Assembly (NCBI GenBank): GCA_029531795.1
Contig: JAPEIS010000005.1
Coordinates: 1,052,001 to 1,116,000, forward strand
Length of the DNA stretch: 64,000 bases
Source of the DNA: Sclerotinia nivalis
Taxonomy: Eukaryota; Ascomycota; Leotiomycetes; Helotiales; Sclerotiniaceae
Direction of reading: 5' to 3'
The translations under genes were made by a program, and so were the position numbers. Positions 12,082-24,310 of this stretch are shown piece after piece. Position 1 is the first letter of the stretch. Each line of letters opens with the position of its first letter. Under the pieces are notes generated by a model, which saw only the letters and a list, made by a program, of their open reading frames with translations, was not told the DNA's origin and did no database searches.

Positions 12082-12305
12082 ATTGCGGTGAGGGTGAAGG
12101 TGTTGTTATGAAGCCGAGGGATGACATTGGGGTAAAGGGTCATTTGCAATTGCTGCGGAATTTTAAGAGCAACGACAGGTTTTGGGTATGGTCTCAGACT
12201 TTCAATACATATACTCGAAGAATGATAGTTTCGTTGAATACTAAGGGAGACTGGCTCTACGATGGTGACCATAGGAGAAGAAAGCTCCCCGAATTGCCAA
12301 ATTGA

Positions 12306-13984
12306 GACCTGCGGGGCCATATCAGACGTGGCAATGTGCCGGCGTTATGTCTCAGTGTGAGCGGTGCGATATGATTCTGAATACAGGAGAAAGTGCAGAA
12401 GAAAGTAAGATTACCAGCAGTATGTAATCTGTTGCTTGGCAAGAACAGAGAGTGCTATCAAGGAGAAGTCTTTCCGTCAATGAAGAGTCAGCTTAGCTGA
12501 GTTTCTGACTCCCTTTTGAATTTCTGGTTGTCCTCCTTACAAACATCTGGAAGTATGAGATGATTCAAAATTAGATATATTTTCATGAGAGGTCAAACAA
12601 GTCCAGACTCGCAAGCCAAAGGCCTAGTAGGATTTGAATTTGCATCGGGCCGGACACATATCGTAAAGTGGAACCATCAGTTACCAATTATACGAACACC
12701 AGTACTGCACATGTATGTAGTTAGGTAGTTGTCATTGTTGCATGTCTAGACTTGACTTATCTTTTTCTGATAGTGGATCCGGGATACCTTGCCTTCTTAA
12801 GCTTTCATATGTCGAAATGTGATGTCTGATGTCTGATGTCTGATGTCGGATGTGGCTGGTGACGTTGCCCAAGTGAAATGGCGTGACTTTCACCGTATGT
12901 AATATGTAATAGGGCGAACCCTGCTTCCGAGGATACGAAAGCTCAGCTCTAAATTGTAACACTATGCTCGGAAAGCAAAAAGAAATGAGGTGATATATAC
13001 ATGCAGGTCGGTATCGACCTGCGTGACTTTTGGTTTGGTTGATTGGAAAGATAAGTCAAGCGAGCGATAAGGATGAGGGACCCTTTATCCTTTATCCTTT
13101 ACCCTTTACCCTCTACCCTTTCATATGCATGGTTAACATTTAGTTCCCCCACCCCAATTATCGTATTTTGGAATAATCTTCTTTATTGATGAGAAAATAC
13201 ACAAATCCATAATAATCGCTAAACATATTATTACATGATTAAAAGTATCCCTTTATAAAATCAAAATTGAGGAATGTTCTATTGTTGTACTTTCATACAC
13301 TTTCACATGCTTCTTGGCATTGATTAGACGTTCCCTGTTTTCATACCCGTGCGTGCTTAGCAGGACCACACCGTCGCTTTCTATCAACCCACTTGATGGC
13401 ATCGTCTAAAATACACCGCACACCTATCCAAAGAAACAAAGAAAACTATCATATGCCAATCCCCAATAATCTATCTAGCCCCTGGCAGAATACCCAATCA
13501 ATTAAAAACGCTCACTTCGAAAATTTCAAGGTTTGCACCTTATGCCTAATGAACCTGATTCGTGGGTTCCCGCCCCGTTTGCATCAGGAATGCATTGAGC
13601 ACATGCAAATTCACATATCTCATCTCATATATCTACCTATTTTGGAAAATTCCAGACTTGTGGCGCATTACTCCTTACCCATGGTTCTTGCTTGCCCCCG
13701 TCTCTTATGAACCTCTTACTTTAGATCTTTCCACCAACGTTTTTCACTTCTCACACACAAAGCTTCATATCAACTCATGAACGAATTGTTTAAGACCAAG
13801 CAAATAGTATGTACACTCCTGCTTATCATTAACGTCTTATGCAAGGCACGACCACCAAGATTATTATTTACAGAGAGCTATAGCATGATGGCTCTGAATC
13901 TAGGACCTAGCTGACACTGCACTCATCAATAGTTACAGATAATCTACGCCGCATCCGTCCCAAACTTCTAAAACTTCTAGCAAA
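12306..13984. other. Intergenic with short simple repeats
   Basis: No gene supported. It holds a tandem TGATGTC repeat at about 12821-12853 and a (C)CCTTTA(T/C)-type tract at about 13081-13121. Two short ORFs (13393-13780) have no recognisable features. The last ~200 bp is the promoter and 5' leader of the CAP20 gene. Confidence 0.5.
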
Positions 13985-14587
13985 ATGGCACCTCAAGTGA
14001 ACGGCGAGACTCCTTCATCTGCCTTCCTTAGTGTGAGTCATTCCATGGAATCATAAATTCATTCAAAGCAGGACACTGACACTCTTAAAATATAGCATCT
14101 CACATCTTACCCTGTCGTTCACGACTCAATCTCTACCTTCAAATCCAATCCATATGGCCAAAGATCCATCGACCTAACCACAACCTCATACGAGAAATTC
14201 GGCAAGCCATTTATCCCATACCTCCAAAAGCCCTACCAATACGTCTCTCCCTACGTTGCGAAAGCCGACGAGCTCGGCGACTCTACTTTATCTACTATTG
14301 AGTCCAAATTTCCCGCTGTCAAGAAACCCACTGGTGAGCTCTACAGTGATGGAAAATACTTTGTGTTCTATCCGATTTCAAAGGGCAACCAGGGAAAGGA
14401 GTATGTCTTGGGGAAATACAATAGTGAGGTCAAGAAGACGGAAGATCAGGGTATTTTTGGTTTTGGAAAGGCAGTCGTTAGCACGGGATTGATCGTGTCA
14501 AGTGAGGCCTTTCAATGGTTGAGTCAATTTCTATCAGCCAAGAAGGCAGAGGCCAAGGAGACAACGAAAGAGAAGACAAACAACTAG
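13985..14587 (+). CDS. CAP20-like perilipin (lipid droplet coat protein)
   Basis: Exons 13985-14032 and 14096-14587, with a 63-bp intron (GTGAGT donor), encode 179 aa, the size of fungal CAP20 proteins. The sequence runs H-L-T-S-Y-P-V-V-H-D-S-I-S-T-F, then Y-V-S-P-Y-V-A-K-A-D-E-L-G-D, then E-Y-V-L-G-K-Y-N-S-E-V-K-K and a Lys-rich tail, all typical of the family. CAP20 coats lipid droplets and, in Colletotrichum and related plant pathogens, supports appressorium turgor through lipid storage and mobilisation; that role is known for the family and inferred here. The start is fixed by the short first exon M-A-P-Q-V-N-G, which is conserved in the family. Confidence 0.9.
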
Positions 14588-15525
14588 GAGATACTGAAGG
14601 ATGAGAAGAGGCAGCAAGGCAGTAATGCGGTGCGAGATTTTAGTGGAATGATGAATATGGCGATACCCTCCCTTTCGAATGGATCGGAATGTGGGAAATG
14701 AACGACGGAATGACGGGAAATGAAGTACCATAATTGTCGTACATCTATAAGGTTACATTCTGGATTTTTCTACCTTTCTTGTGATATTCATTTTTGAATA
14801 AGACCAAGGATTTATTCCGTATGTATTTTCACCCAGGAATGGCGACAACGATTAGCTATATCTTGCTTCTAATTGATCGCTTTTACTACATGCGTATTTA
14901 TTTCTAACCGTGAAGATGATTACATGTGCGAGATTTGGATGTCATGGTACATTGCCCTGCCGGGTAGTAAGGCCTTGTGGTGTATGGCGTGTAGACTAAC
15001 TCAAAGATATTAGCCAACAAAAGAGCCTTTACCTTTGTTCAGCAAGATGTTGTTCCTGACGGGGTGGGGGTGTTTCGATACACAGTATATATATGGCATA
15101 GTAGCTAAAAGCTAGCTACTTGATATGCGGGAGAGGTTTCCATCCCACACCATGAGATCCCAACTTCACCATCAAACAATTTAATTGGGGGTGTCCAAGT
15201 TGTTAGAATGAGCTCTCGGCGGAGTTTAAGGGAGGAAAAGAAGGGATGACGTCAAGTGTGATATGAATTAGATAAGAGTGTGATCTATGGACAAGTTGAA
15301 TTGGTAGAGTACTCGATCGAGATGTATCATTGATATGTATCATGCTCTTTTATTATTATCTGAAACACCGAAAGTAGTATCACCGCTTTTCCCCATGGTA
15401 TTTATTCACTATGACCTCTATTGTTCGGAGTTTAGGAGATCAACACCTCATGAATCTATCGCAACGACAACCTATCTGCATGTCGGATTTTAGGTCTGAG
15501 GCTGATTACATTGATATGATAAATC
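14588..15525. other. Intergenic
   Basis: About 940 bp without a supported gene. It contains the 3' flank of the CAP20 gene and a TATATATA stretch near 15086. No RNA gene or repeat was recognised. Confidence 0.4.
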
Positions 15526-15869
15526 ATGTTGGTCTCAGGCTCAGGATTGGCTATGAACTTGGCCCAGGCCATTTCCGGAGTTCAGGAGCTGCTATTATTG
15601 GCCTTCATTTACGTTCGTGAGGGGTAATCAAGGGCTTCAATTATCTTATTTCACTATTTGGCAGGGGTTTTGTCCCAGATTATTGGGATATGGCGCCAAG
15701 ATTGGTAAGGATTCATCACGATATGTTCCAGCAGTTTGGATCGGGGTGGAAATCACTCAGATTCTTTGTTCGTTTCGGAGAACAACTTGTTGGTTTTGCG
15801 GCACAAGCTGCTGTTGGTCTTTTATCTCCGATGTTTGGATACGTCACGTCATATACAGCAAGTGAATGA
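15526..15869 (+). CDS. Small hypothetical protein, probably two exons
   Basis: Two coding-looking segments lie in different frames: 15526-15616, with a hydrophobic E-L-L-L-L-A-F-I-Y-V segment, and 15679-15869, with aromatic/basic then Gly/Ala-rich sequence ending S-Y-T-A-S-E. Joining them by a 62-bp intron (GTGAGG...CCCAG) gives a 93-aa product in frame. A hydrophobic stretch in each half suggests a small membrane protein. I do not recognise it. It may instead be a remnant of a longer gene. Confidence 0.35.
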
Positions 15870-16074
15870 TGGCTTGGTGAGGGGAAAGTTGTATAAAGAG
15901 AAGTGAATGTCTTCGAGATAGGAAAGATCTCATACTCAAATAAAATCATCTTCACTTAAATCTCTCTTGACACTTACTCAAAGCAACAAACAATCCACCA
16001 ACATCACCATTTATTTAAACTTAGCACCCGACATCAAACTCTCAGACAATACTCTATATTATACACAATAAAAA

Positions 16075-16989
16075 ATGGCTCCTCAAACTCAACCGAAAGT
16101 TCTCTTCGTACTCACTTCCCATGATAAGATGGGCAATTCTGGAAAGCCTACAGGCTGGTATCTTGTTCGTCTCCTCTCACTTTCCCTGCTTCTCACCTTC
16201 CTTACGATTCTATCTCCTACCATACCTTCTAATTTTTTTTTAAAGACTTAAAACTAACATCTCCTCCTTTACCTAGCCCGAATTTGCCCATCCATATGAT
16301 ATCCTTGCTCCTCACACTCAAATAACCATCGCTTCCGTCCTCGGTGGTGCTTCACCTTTAGATCCTGCATCTATCGAAGTCTCCAAAGATGATGTTTCTG
16401 TCAATTTCTTGAAGACCCAGGAGTCTTTATGGAAAAATACTGCCCCACTTTCAGATTTCGTAGGCAAAGCTGCGGAATTTGATGCCATTTTCTATGTTGG
16501 TGGTCATGGTCGTATGTCTTCCTTCTCTCCCCCTTCTGCCACCTCGAGAATTAGGGTGCCAGATATGAATGCAGCTCACTAACCGTATGAATAGCAATGT
16601 TCGATCTCGCCCACAACGAAACATCCCAAAAAATCATTTCCGAATTCCACTCCCTCAACCGAGTCATCGCAGCCGTCTGTCACGGCCCTGCAGCTCTTGC
16701 CTATGCCAAACTCCCCTCTGGCAAATATTTCCTGGAAGATACCCCAGTGACGGGATTCTCAAATACCGAGGAGGAGAACTATGGAGTTGTTGATGTCATG
16801 CCCTTTGAGTTAGAAACGGCTTTAAACGAAGCTAGCAATGGCAAGTATGAAAAGGCGGCTGAGAATTTTGCGGCAAAGGTGGTCGTTGCAAGAGATGGAA
16901 AGGTTATTACAGGACAAAATCCTGCGAGTGCTAGTGGGGTTGGAGAGGCTATTTTGGCGGAGTTGAGAAAGGAGAGAAAGAGTTCTTAA
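16075..16989 (+). CDS. DJ-1/PfpI-family (Hsp31-like) glutathione-independent glyoxalase
   Basis: Exons 16075-16164, 16277-16511 and 16595-16989 encode 239 aa. The introns (112 and 83 bp) restore the family motifs G-W-Y-L-P-E-F-A-H-P-Y and V-G-G-H-G-P-M-F-D-L-A across the junctions. The nucleophile elbow A-V-C-H-G-P puts the reactive Cys at residue 136 and His at 137. Glu32 in P-E-F matches the third catalytic position of yeast Hsp31. Such enzymes convert methylglyoxal to lactate without glutathione and serve in carbonyl-stress defence, mostly in the cytosol. There is no signal peptide. The first donor is GTTCGT, weaker than usual, but the protein alignment supports it. Confidence 0.9.
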
Positions 16990-17571
16990 ATTTATCTTCG
17001 AAGGGAGATCTGCTCTATGCCAATAGCAGGGACTGAAGGGAACAGAGTGGCTATTGCAAGCTGTTGCAAGGCATGTGTAAATTACTGTATGAATTATAAT
17101 AGACAAATGCCAAACTTTCTATATGCTTTTGTGTCGAAGTGAGATGCCCGCATACATTAGCCATGGACTGAAGGAAATCTGTCGATTGCGATGGTTTCAA
17201 GCCCCGCAGCATCGAGATTTTCCAAACATAACCTTGGAAGGAATTAGGAACCGATTGTATCTAACTGATGACTTCTTCTTGAATACAGTAGACTCGTAGG
17301 AATTATGATTCGTTAGTAACTTATGTTACTGAAAATATGGTCCAAGCTAATCGAAATCTTCAAGGTAGTCACCAAATTCCTGATCGAATAGACTTAAAAA
17401 AATGTTTCTCGACTTCCCCCATTTTGGCACCACCATTACCACCAAGTCCCGTTTCCAATCTGTTTCATCTTTTCATCCTGTTATTCAGGAGCTGACAAAT
17501 AACTTCTTGGACCAAAGATGAAGAGTACGCTTGACCGTAAGCATACCAAATATTCTTGAACGAAAGCAATC
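16990..17571. other. Intergenic
   Basis: This lies between the convergent DJ-1 gene and a small minus-strand ORF. No other feature is supported. Confidence 0.5.
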
Positions 17572-17904
17572 TCATGACGGTAGAAGAGAACTCCTCTCTC
17601 TACCGAAAAGTAGATGGTCGAGTCTACTCATAATCATGTCCAGTTCACGTGCTTCGAAGTTTGGACGTAGAAAAGACCACACTTCTTGATGTTTTGTGGT
17701 AGTGAGGGTATAGGCACCTTCTTTTGTAGTTTCGGAAATAGGATGTAGAGCTGTGGGTATTCTGCGAACACCATATTTGAGAAATTTATCTAGTGCTTGT
17801 GGATCTAAACCAGCAAGGGAATTGTTCCGTCTTAAAGCAGCAGAGGCAGCAGAAAAGGAGTGCCCAAAGTCAGGTCGGTAGCTGGAAGAACGTGCGACGT
17901 TCAT
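17572..17904 (-). CDS. Small hypothetical protein
   Basis: A 110-aa uninterrupted ORF with an ATG start. The N-terminus is Ser/Arg-rich with few acids (M-N-V-A-R-S-S-S-Y-R), which could act as a mitochondrial targeting signal. It is followed by a mixed-charge helical region (D-P-Q-A-L-D-K-F-L-K-Y-G-V-R-R) and an acidic/basic end. Codon use looks coding, but no domain is recognised and nothing nearby suggests a role. Confidence 0.4.
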   Translation of the reverse strand: MNVARSSSYRPDFGHSFSAASAALRRNNSLAGLDPQALDKFLKYGVRRIPTALHPISETTKEGAYTLTTTKHQEVWSFLRPNFEARELDMIMSRLDHLLFGRERSSLLPS

Positions 17905-20900
17905 CCTAGAAGATTGGATTATTGGCTCAGCGAGAATAAGACCTGTGAATAGGCGGGGATATATAATTGAGAGCTTGACCCTAGAAGTTTTGTCAGGTTC
18001 TAATGGAAAAGTGCCAGATTTCTACGCACAACTGGGCTGCACCAAAGTTATGTCCTGTGCCCATTATAGGTCGGGACATTCGCTCTCTAAGGATGTTGAC
18101 CATATGCAAGAGATCCCTTAAATGGTCGAAATATGAGTCTGTAGCTATTTAACGTCAAGTAACCGCGACTATTGGTAATGCACAGGAAAGGTTTTAAACT
18201 ACTGTCACACCTTGTACAGGTTCGTTCAATACGCCACTAGCTCTATAAATAGACACATCAGCTATCCATATGTTCCTTATTTTGCACCCGAGCTTCTCTG
18301 ATAATTGAAATAGATCATCCCGTACTGGCTCATAAGCCTCCTATGGTAAAAATTATGAGTTTATCAGGTACCAGTCATGACTGGCACGTGGTAAAACTTC
18401 TATCCAGAGAGAGAGAGAACGTTAAGCACAAACGACGGAAGGCATACCCATGATTGGAAATGCTCATAGCGTGAATTAAAAAGACCAAACCGAACGAGAT
18501 GAGAGAAAGATAGGTTCAGACCGGTTCTATTATAAAAGGAGTGCACAATCATCATGGTCTCCATACAACTGCCATCAAATGCTACTGCAAACCTATTCTA
18601 GAATCTCACATCTTGGCTAAGATCGCTCTCAGTGCGAAGGAAGTGGAGGAGCTTCCTGCGGAACAACACTAATTTCGATGGATACTGTTGTCCACATAGG
18701 AAAGATCTGGAAAACGTGCAAAGTTTAATAAAGTAAATATCTGAGGAGTCTGAGGACGGTAGAAAGCAGACTGGCCTTCGATCTCCTTTCTACCCCTATT
18801 CTTCCTTCTCCACCAGCGAAACAAAGGTAGTTTTTCAAAGTAGATGGGCTCAGAGATTTGAGAGTGAAATGAGTAGGGCCGTAGACTCGGCTTTGCCACG
18901 GAGATGTGAATCAATCTGCTTTGGTGTACCTTCGATATGAGAGGCTTTTCAGTGCAGAAGGCAGTACGACGGCAAGTAAGACATATCTCACCTTCACACT
19001 CATCCGATCCTCACATTATTTCACCTCAAAACAAATTTACAATCATCACCTCCCCACTATAAATTCACTGTCGCCATTAGTCAGTCTTCCACGCACAAGA
19101 ATCAATCAATCAACCAATCAACCAACCAACCAACCAAATAGCAAAAACCAAGTCGCGCATAGGAAAATCCCCGTAATGATAGGATTTTATTACTAGCAGA
19201 GCCCTTCGAAATGGGGTCAAATCTGTTTGTTATCAAACACCCCACCCACCCGAAGGTGGTTAAAGCACAGTGGTATATCCACTGCGCCAGGGCGGCTCGA
19301 TGAAGTGTTTGATGGAGGGACTTGTGCGTGTTTGAGCATATATCGACATTTAAGCGAAGACGGAAAAGTAAAAGAGTACTTCAATGCGATGCTCATGTAC
19401 GTTAGTTATCTCCACCAGATTACCTGAAGTAGATCGAGCCACAATCAAAGTATACCGTAGCTCTCCATACGCATGATTTCCTAGTACCGAAAATGAATTA
19501 GACAAATCCATCCAAAGAAGCTTCTCCCGTGAAAAGATCTCTAGCTCATGCAAGTTCTCTCGACATCAGTACAAGGTCCTGTCGTGTCGCTTCTGTTCCG
19601 GAGGAAGCCTCGCATTGGCTTGAAGTTGATATCCATGGCGAGGGTCCAATTAAGCAAAAGAAGATAATCTGAAGCAAAAATACTGGACTTACCGTCGAGG
19701 AGGAATAAAACTAAAGGTCAGAGGAGAAAGACGACAACAATGACTTGTGCATGACAATTAAATGAGGTGAGACGAGACGAATACCAACACAAAGTGCGAA
19801 AAGCTCCAAAAGGCAAAAACGGTCAACAAGTTGGACGTATTCACCATGTTATTTCTCGGCAGAGGAATCTTTAAACTCCATGAAAGGATTTACTAAATGT
19901 AGAGAAATAGCAATTCTCTGTAGAGAGGTAATCTTTCCATCGCCGCCATTTCACCCGCTCACTAGGTCAGGACTAGCGGCTACCTCTTTACTGTACATGC
20001 TGTGAAGAACTACTGTTGTAAAGTTGATCATTCATAAATCCCTACCTCAGACCAATTCCCCGACTAAGAGATGTGGCGACCTGAGGCACTAAATAATACG
20101 TCTACTCCCCGACCGCGGTTGATGCATACAGTAGTGCAAAAGATGGACCATCAATTTGACCGGCGCGCATTCATTTACCTCTCTCAATCATCGAAGCACG
20201 GTTAGGTATCGATACACCATTCTTCATCATCTGCGAGCCTTTCTTCAAAAGGAGTAACAGTCACATCCCACCCAAAGCACAAAGAATCATTAGACATGAA
20301 TTTTGCGACCATGATTTTCATTCACTTGACCGTTTTCCCTCTTTCCCTTACTTCAATAAAGATATCATTTTGCTTCGCTAAAGGTTTCATATGCAAACAT
20401 CATATCGCGACTTTATGAATGCCATGCTACTATGCTCCCTCTCCCAAGTAAGATAACCCTGCTCAGCAAGCCTATCCTATTCAGAAAGATAGTCCCAAAG
20501 ACAATTCATTCATGGATCACACGATACCGCCCAAATCCGGCCCTACAAACACACCGACGCCCATTCCTAGCACAAAAATCACATAATACGCCCTCTTTAA
20601 CGCCCGCCCGCCAATATCCATCGATTCCGGGTATGAAGTGAGGTTTCGTATCCTCGAATGCCTTTGCCTGCCTACCAGCCATACTGACCTAGACAAGGCA
20701 AGCTTAAATAACTTCGCTCAAAAAGGTCTGTCGCAATAAAAGTCGCAAGAAAACGAACGAGAGAAACGAATAAAGAAAAAAAGTAACAGAAAGAGAAAGA
20801 AACCCCAATGTCATAGTCATCCCAGTGTACATGCAGTCCTAAACCTTCATAATCCAATTCCGAAGTTTGTAACCAGGTGTCTTGAAGTCTTATGCCCTTT

Positions 20901-20925
20901 TTTATTCACAGGGTGTTTTTTTTGC
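17905..20925. other. Long intergenic region, 3 kb, no supported gene
   Basis: All ORFs are short and lack domains. It holds a CAAT/CAAC tract at about 19104-19137 and a TATTATAAAAGG element near 18528. A minus-strand sequence at about 19230-19300 looks like the first half of a tRNA but lacks a B box. The last ~250 bp is the 3' UTR of the UPF0658 gene. Confidence 0.4.
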
Positions 20926-22077
20926 TTAATCTATCGTCATGCGATTCGATTGTTTTTGAGAATGACTGAGATCTGGTAATTCGGTCATATTGTCGATTTT
21001 CTCTTCTTCACCACCGATCTTTCGTTTCCTCAAATGTGGCTTAAGACCTTTATTGAAATTTGCCGTACATAAGGAAGCGTTCACGATCGTTAGGATAATC
21101 AGAATGATTGTGATGACGGCGAAACTTGTCAAATTCTTACGAACTGGCAAATAGTCTGCAGCTTTGGCCGGTTGGTACATTCGGGCAAGTTTGAAGATAA
21201 AGTAGGCTAGACCACAATGGAAGATGAAAATGGCTGAGAGCATCCCTGGTTTGTTTTCGCGACGAGTCCAGAAGGCGGCCATGAATAGAATGAAGATGGT
21301 AACGGGGATGGCGGCTATTGTCAAGCCGAACTCGAAATCTTGTACACCAGTAACGATAACTAGAAATTGGACCGTGAATCCCAGGAAGAAGAAGAAATCA
21401 AATTTCAACAAGGCAATATAAATCTAGGTTTATTAGTTAGTATTCATGAGATCGAAAATATGGAGACTGTTGAACTTACTTGGTAGGTCAGGAATCTCCG
21501 TTTCATTCGCAAATCAGCGCTGATGTGTTTGTAAATCGTCCAGGCAAATTCGTCGTAAAGTTTCCAAGCTATGAGTGACATCAAGACAGTAAAGAAAGCG
21601 ATAATACATGGAACTGCGACTAAAAATCCTTGCACATCCGGCCAGACATTCGCATTCGCATCCACATATTCAAGGTGACGCAATGACTCAATCGCTGTTT
21701 GAATCTGATCGTATTGAATGGAGGCGTATATCAACATTCCACCATTGTACATGCAAAGACCGATAACCTGAATTGTGTTCTTAAGTCGTAACGAATCGTA
21801 TACCAAGACAACTTGATAGAGGAAACCAAAAATGAACAGGGTGAGATAGGTTGGAATTGTTCGATCGAGGGCTATTTGTTCTTTGCCTTTAACCAGACTC
21901 GTTTGGAACTTTGCGAATACATATCTAGTGATACATGTTATCAGATGAACCCCAAGAACGATGTTGTATCCTTTTCAATGTTGTTAAAACTTACGATTCA
22001 ATGGCTAAAACTGCTGCGGCTTGTATGGTTGCGGCAAGCATGAACGCCCATGTCCATGTGGTATTCGGAATATACAT
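20926..22077 (-). CDS. UPF0658 Golgi apparatus membrane protein
   Basis: Exons 22077-21995, 21924-21480 and 21423-20926 give 341 aa from the internal Met at 22077, with 70- and 56-bp introns carrying GTAAGT-type donors. The product has about seven to eight hydrophobic segments and the family start Y-I-P-N-T-T-W-T-W-A-F followed by E-S-Y-V-F-A-K-F-Q across the first junction. The C-terminus is hydrophilic and charged. Fission yeast members localise to the Golgi; the biochemical role is unknown. The frame stays open and coding-like upstream to about 22245 (K-D-S-R-K-S-L-L-S-L-G-Q-G) without an ATG. The real N-terminus probably comes from an unplaced 5' exon about 45 residues longer. Confidence 0.85.
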
Positions 22078-22249
22078 CTTCTCTTTTCTACTTGTTGCTA
22101 TCCCGTTGGGTCCTGATGTGAGTCCTTCGCGATGAAAATAACCTCCAGCGTCTTGTTCATATGGTCCCTGACCAAGAGAAAGCAGGGACTTTCGAGAGTC
22201 TTTGCTGAAAGCCACGTCTGCGGTGTTTAAGGCTCCTTAACAGGAGCCA

Positions 22250-23564
22250 AGGTGAATGACTTAAATCTGTCGTAAAACGCAGAAAGAGTTCGGATAATTT
22301 GCGAAAAAGTTGAATCGATTAATGCAATGAGAGCGGGGGGTCTCGGGAGAAGAGAATATTGAATGTTTGATGCAGACTAGGAATGCTAGACTATCGATCG
22401 CATGGATAGATAGGTAAAATGAATCAACGGCTGTCTGTTGTGTTCTGTGGTTCGTTATGTGTATGAATGAGGTGCGACACAATGGTAAAACGTTAAGAGT
22501 GTGGCGTTGAGATTCTTTTAGAGGTGGGTTTTAAAATGAGTAGGGATTCTATAATAGGTCGCAGGTCGCAGGTAGGGAAAGAGAAGGTCGTGTGAGCATG
22601 CGATAAAATGGAAAGCGAATGAGTGTGCGCTGACGAAGGAGATTAATTGAAGATGGGTACGATAGGAGGTCGAATAACGAAAGGATTGATTCCCTCTCCC
22701 TTTTCTTCTCTTAGGTATGAATTAGGTTTGCGGACGGGCCGGGATGGAATGTTGGAGGGCGGAGATTGAGGTTGACGTTAAGGCGGAGGTGTGATGAAGG
22801 GCGGCGTATAAGAAGTTGCTTGAGATGAGGTATGTAGTTTTGATGGTGGAGGGTGGAGAGGAGTGGCACTATGGGAGGGATAGGGAGGGATAGGGAGGGA
22901 GAGAGGGTGGTCTGAGTGAGCGTGTGAGCGTGTGAGCGTCTGTATGTATTTGTTGTGTTTAGAGTTGAAGGGATGAGATTGGGTGGTAAGGACTCCGTAT
23001 ATCAGCCAGTTGAATTGGCTTATTTCTTCAATTTTGTATGGGAGTGTATGGGGTTTTCCTTTTCGCTTCCGATCAGTCGTGCCTATTTTATTCCTGGGTT
23101 TTCCGAAGCGGATAACACTGTATGTTTAAGAATAAAAAGACTATTTTGATGATGAGTTTAGTATGAATATTCCATATGGCTGGGCAACGTAGAAGTTAGA
23201 ATTCTAGATAGAGATTTCGTATTTTTGGTTTGTTAAGATATTGTTGGTGCTGGGTAGTTGAGTAGATAAAATATAAATTTAAAAACTTTATCCTCTTAAA
23301 AGGTCACTTATTTATTACATCTTTTGTATAGAAGAATCCAAACAATTCTCCACCAGCCTCAAAGATTTGGCAATGAAGTCATTATTTTCATGTCATATTT
23401 GTTGTATAGAATGGCTAATGGATGATGTACTAGAAAATGGGCGCAGTCAATGAACCCGAGTGAGGCTCAGCAATATTTGATAAATTTGATAGAAGCAAAA
23501 TTGTTCAATTCGGAAACTGCGGCACACACACGGCACTGTGGCAGAGATCATACATACTCCGTAG
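22250..23564. other. Upstream region of the UPF0658 gene with G-rich simple repeats
   Basis: No gene supported. GGGAGGGATA repeats lie at about 22874-22905 and (GTGTGAGC)n at about 22917-22936. Composition turns AT-rich after 23200. Confidence 0.4.
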
Positions 23565-23993
23565 TTAAATCATAAGAATGAAGAGAAACAAATTATTGTT
23601 ATTTATTATTATTAATAACTTGATGTCTATGAAGCGCTTGTTTATATTTGATCTATATTTCGCTGCATGATGCATAAGAATACGAACATTGGAAGGATTG
23701 AGGTGCATGTCAGCAAAGTTAATAAATACGATATTTGTTTCGTTGTTTGATGTTTTAATGAACTTTAATATATGGGAAATTTTGTCAAGAGATAAATAAA
23801 CTTTAACCTTACTTACAATCAAGCGCCAGCGAGTACCTCCTTGATGATATTCCAAGAATGAGTTTCGTTCAAAGTGTTGAAGAGTAGATTGATCCACCAG
23901 ATACCATTTACCCATGTGTGGTGGAAAAAATTTATCATCTTGGCAGTAACATAGATGATTTGTTTTCACAATGTCACAGGATACATGATACAC
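23565..23993 (-). CDS. Unrecognised ORF, possible exon or gene fragment
   Basis: A 142-codon frame with coding-like N-terminal sequence: W-Y-L-V-D-Q-S-T-L-Q-H-F-E-R, then G-G-T-R-W-R-L-I directly followed by a GTAAGT donor. There is no ATG at the start (GTG). It may therefore be an internal exon or a fragment of a gene broken by the neighbouring AT-rich block. No domain recognised. Confidence 0.2.
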   Translation of the reverse strand: MYHVSCDIVKTNHLCYCQDDKFFPPHMGKWYLVDQSTLQHFERNSFLEYHQGGTRWRLIVSKVKVYLSLDKISHILKFIKTSNNETNIVFINFADMHLNPSNVRILMHHAAKYRSNINKRFIDIKLLIIINNNNLFLFILMI

Positions 23994-24127
23994 AATTCAG
24001 ATCAATGGTAGAGATGGATTGGCTCTTGTTTTATTGATGCATGGCGATTGACGGATGGCTGGCTGTTAATTCTACCTGTCTATACATCTGCTAGACTCCT
24101 TACCTACCTCCCTAACTATGCATACAA

Positions 24128-24310
24128 TCACTCCCACACTCGCACACCATAAAAACCAATCTCTTCTTCAAGCCCCAACATAAAGTCAGGATCCCAATGA
24201 GAAGGAAACATCCACAATGGAGTGCAATCAAAAATTCCGCCGATCAGGTGTCCGAAGGCAACTGAACGATTCTCATCGCTCCGATGGGCTCGTATCGCAA
24301 CGTCGCTGTG
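24128..24310 (-). pseudogene. C-terminal fragment of an unrecognised gene
   Basis: About 58 codons look coding (H-R-S-D-E-N-R-S-V-A-F-G-H-L-I-G-G-I-F-D, ending G-F-Y-G-V-R-V-W-E, stop). Upstream in the same frame the composition collapses into AT-rich, hydrophobic nonsense. This is what a gene truncated by insertion or decay would look like. Identity unknown. Confidence 0.25.

Noticed and set aside
19230..19300. tRNA-like sequence on the minus strand with an A-box match (TGGCGCAGTGG)
   Set aside because: No B box (GGTTCGANTCC) at the expected distance and no matching acceptor stem, so it is at most a tRNA fragment.
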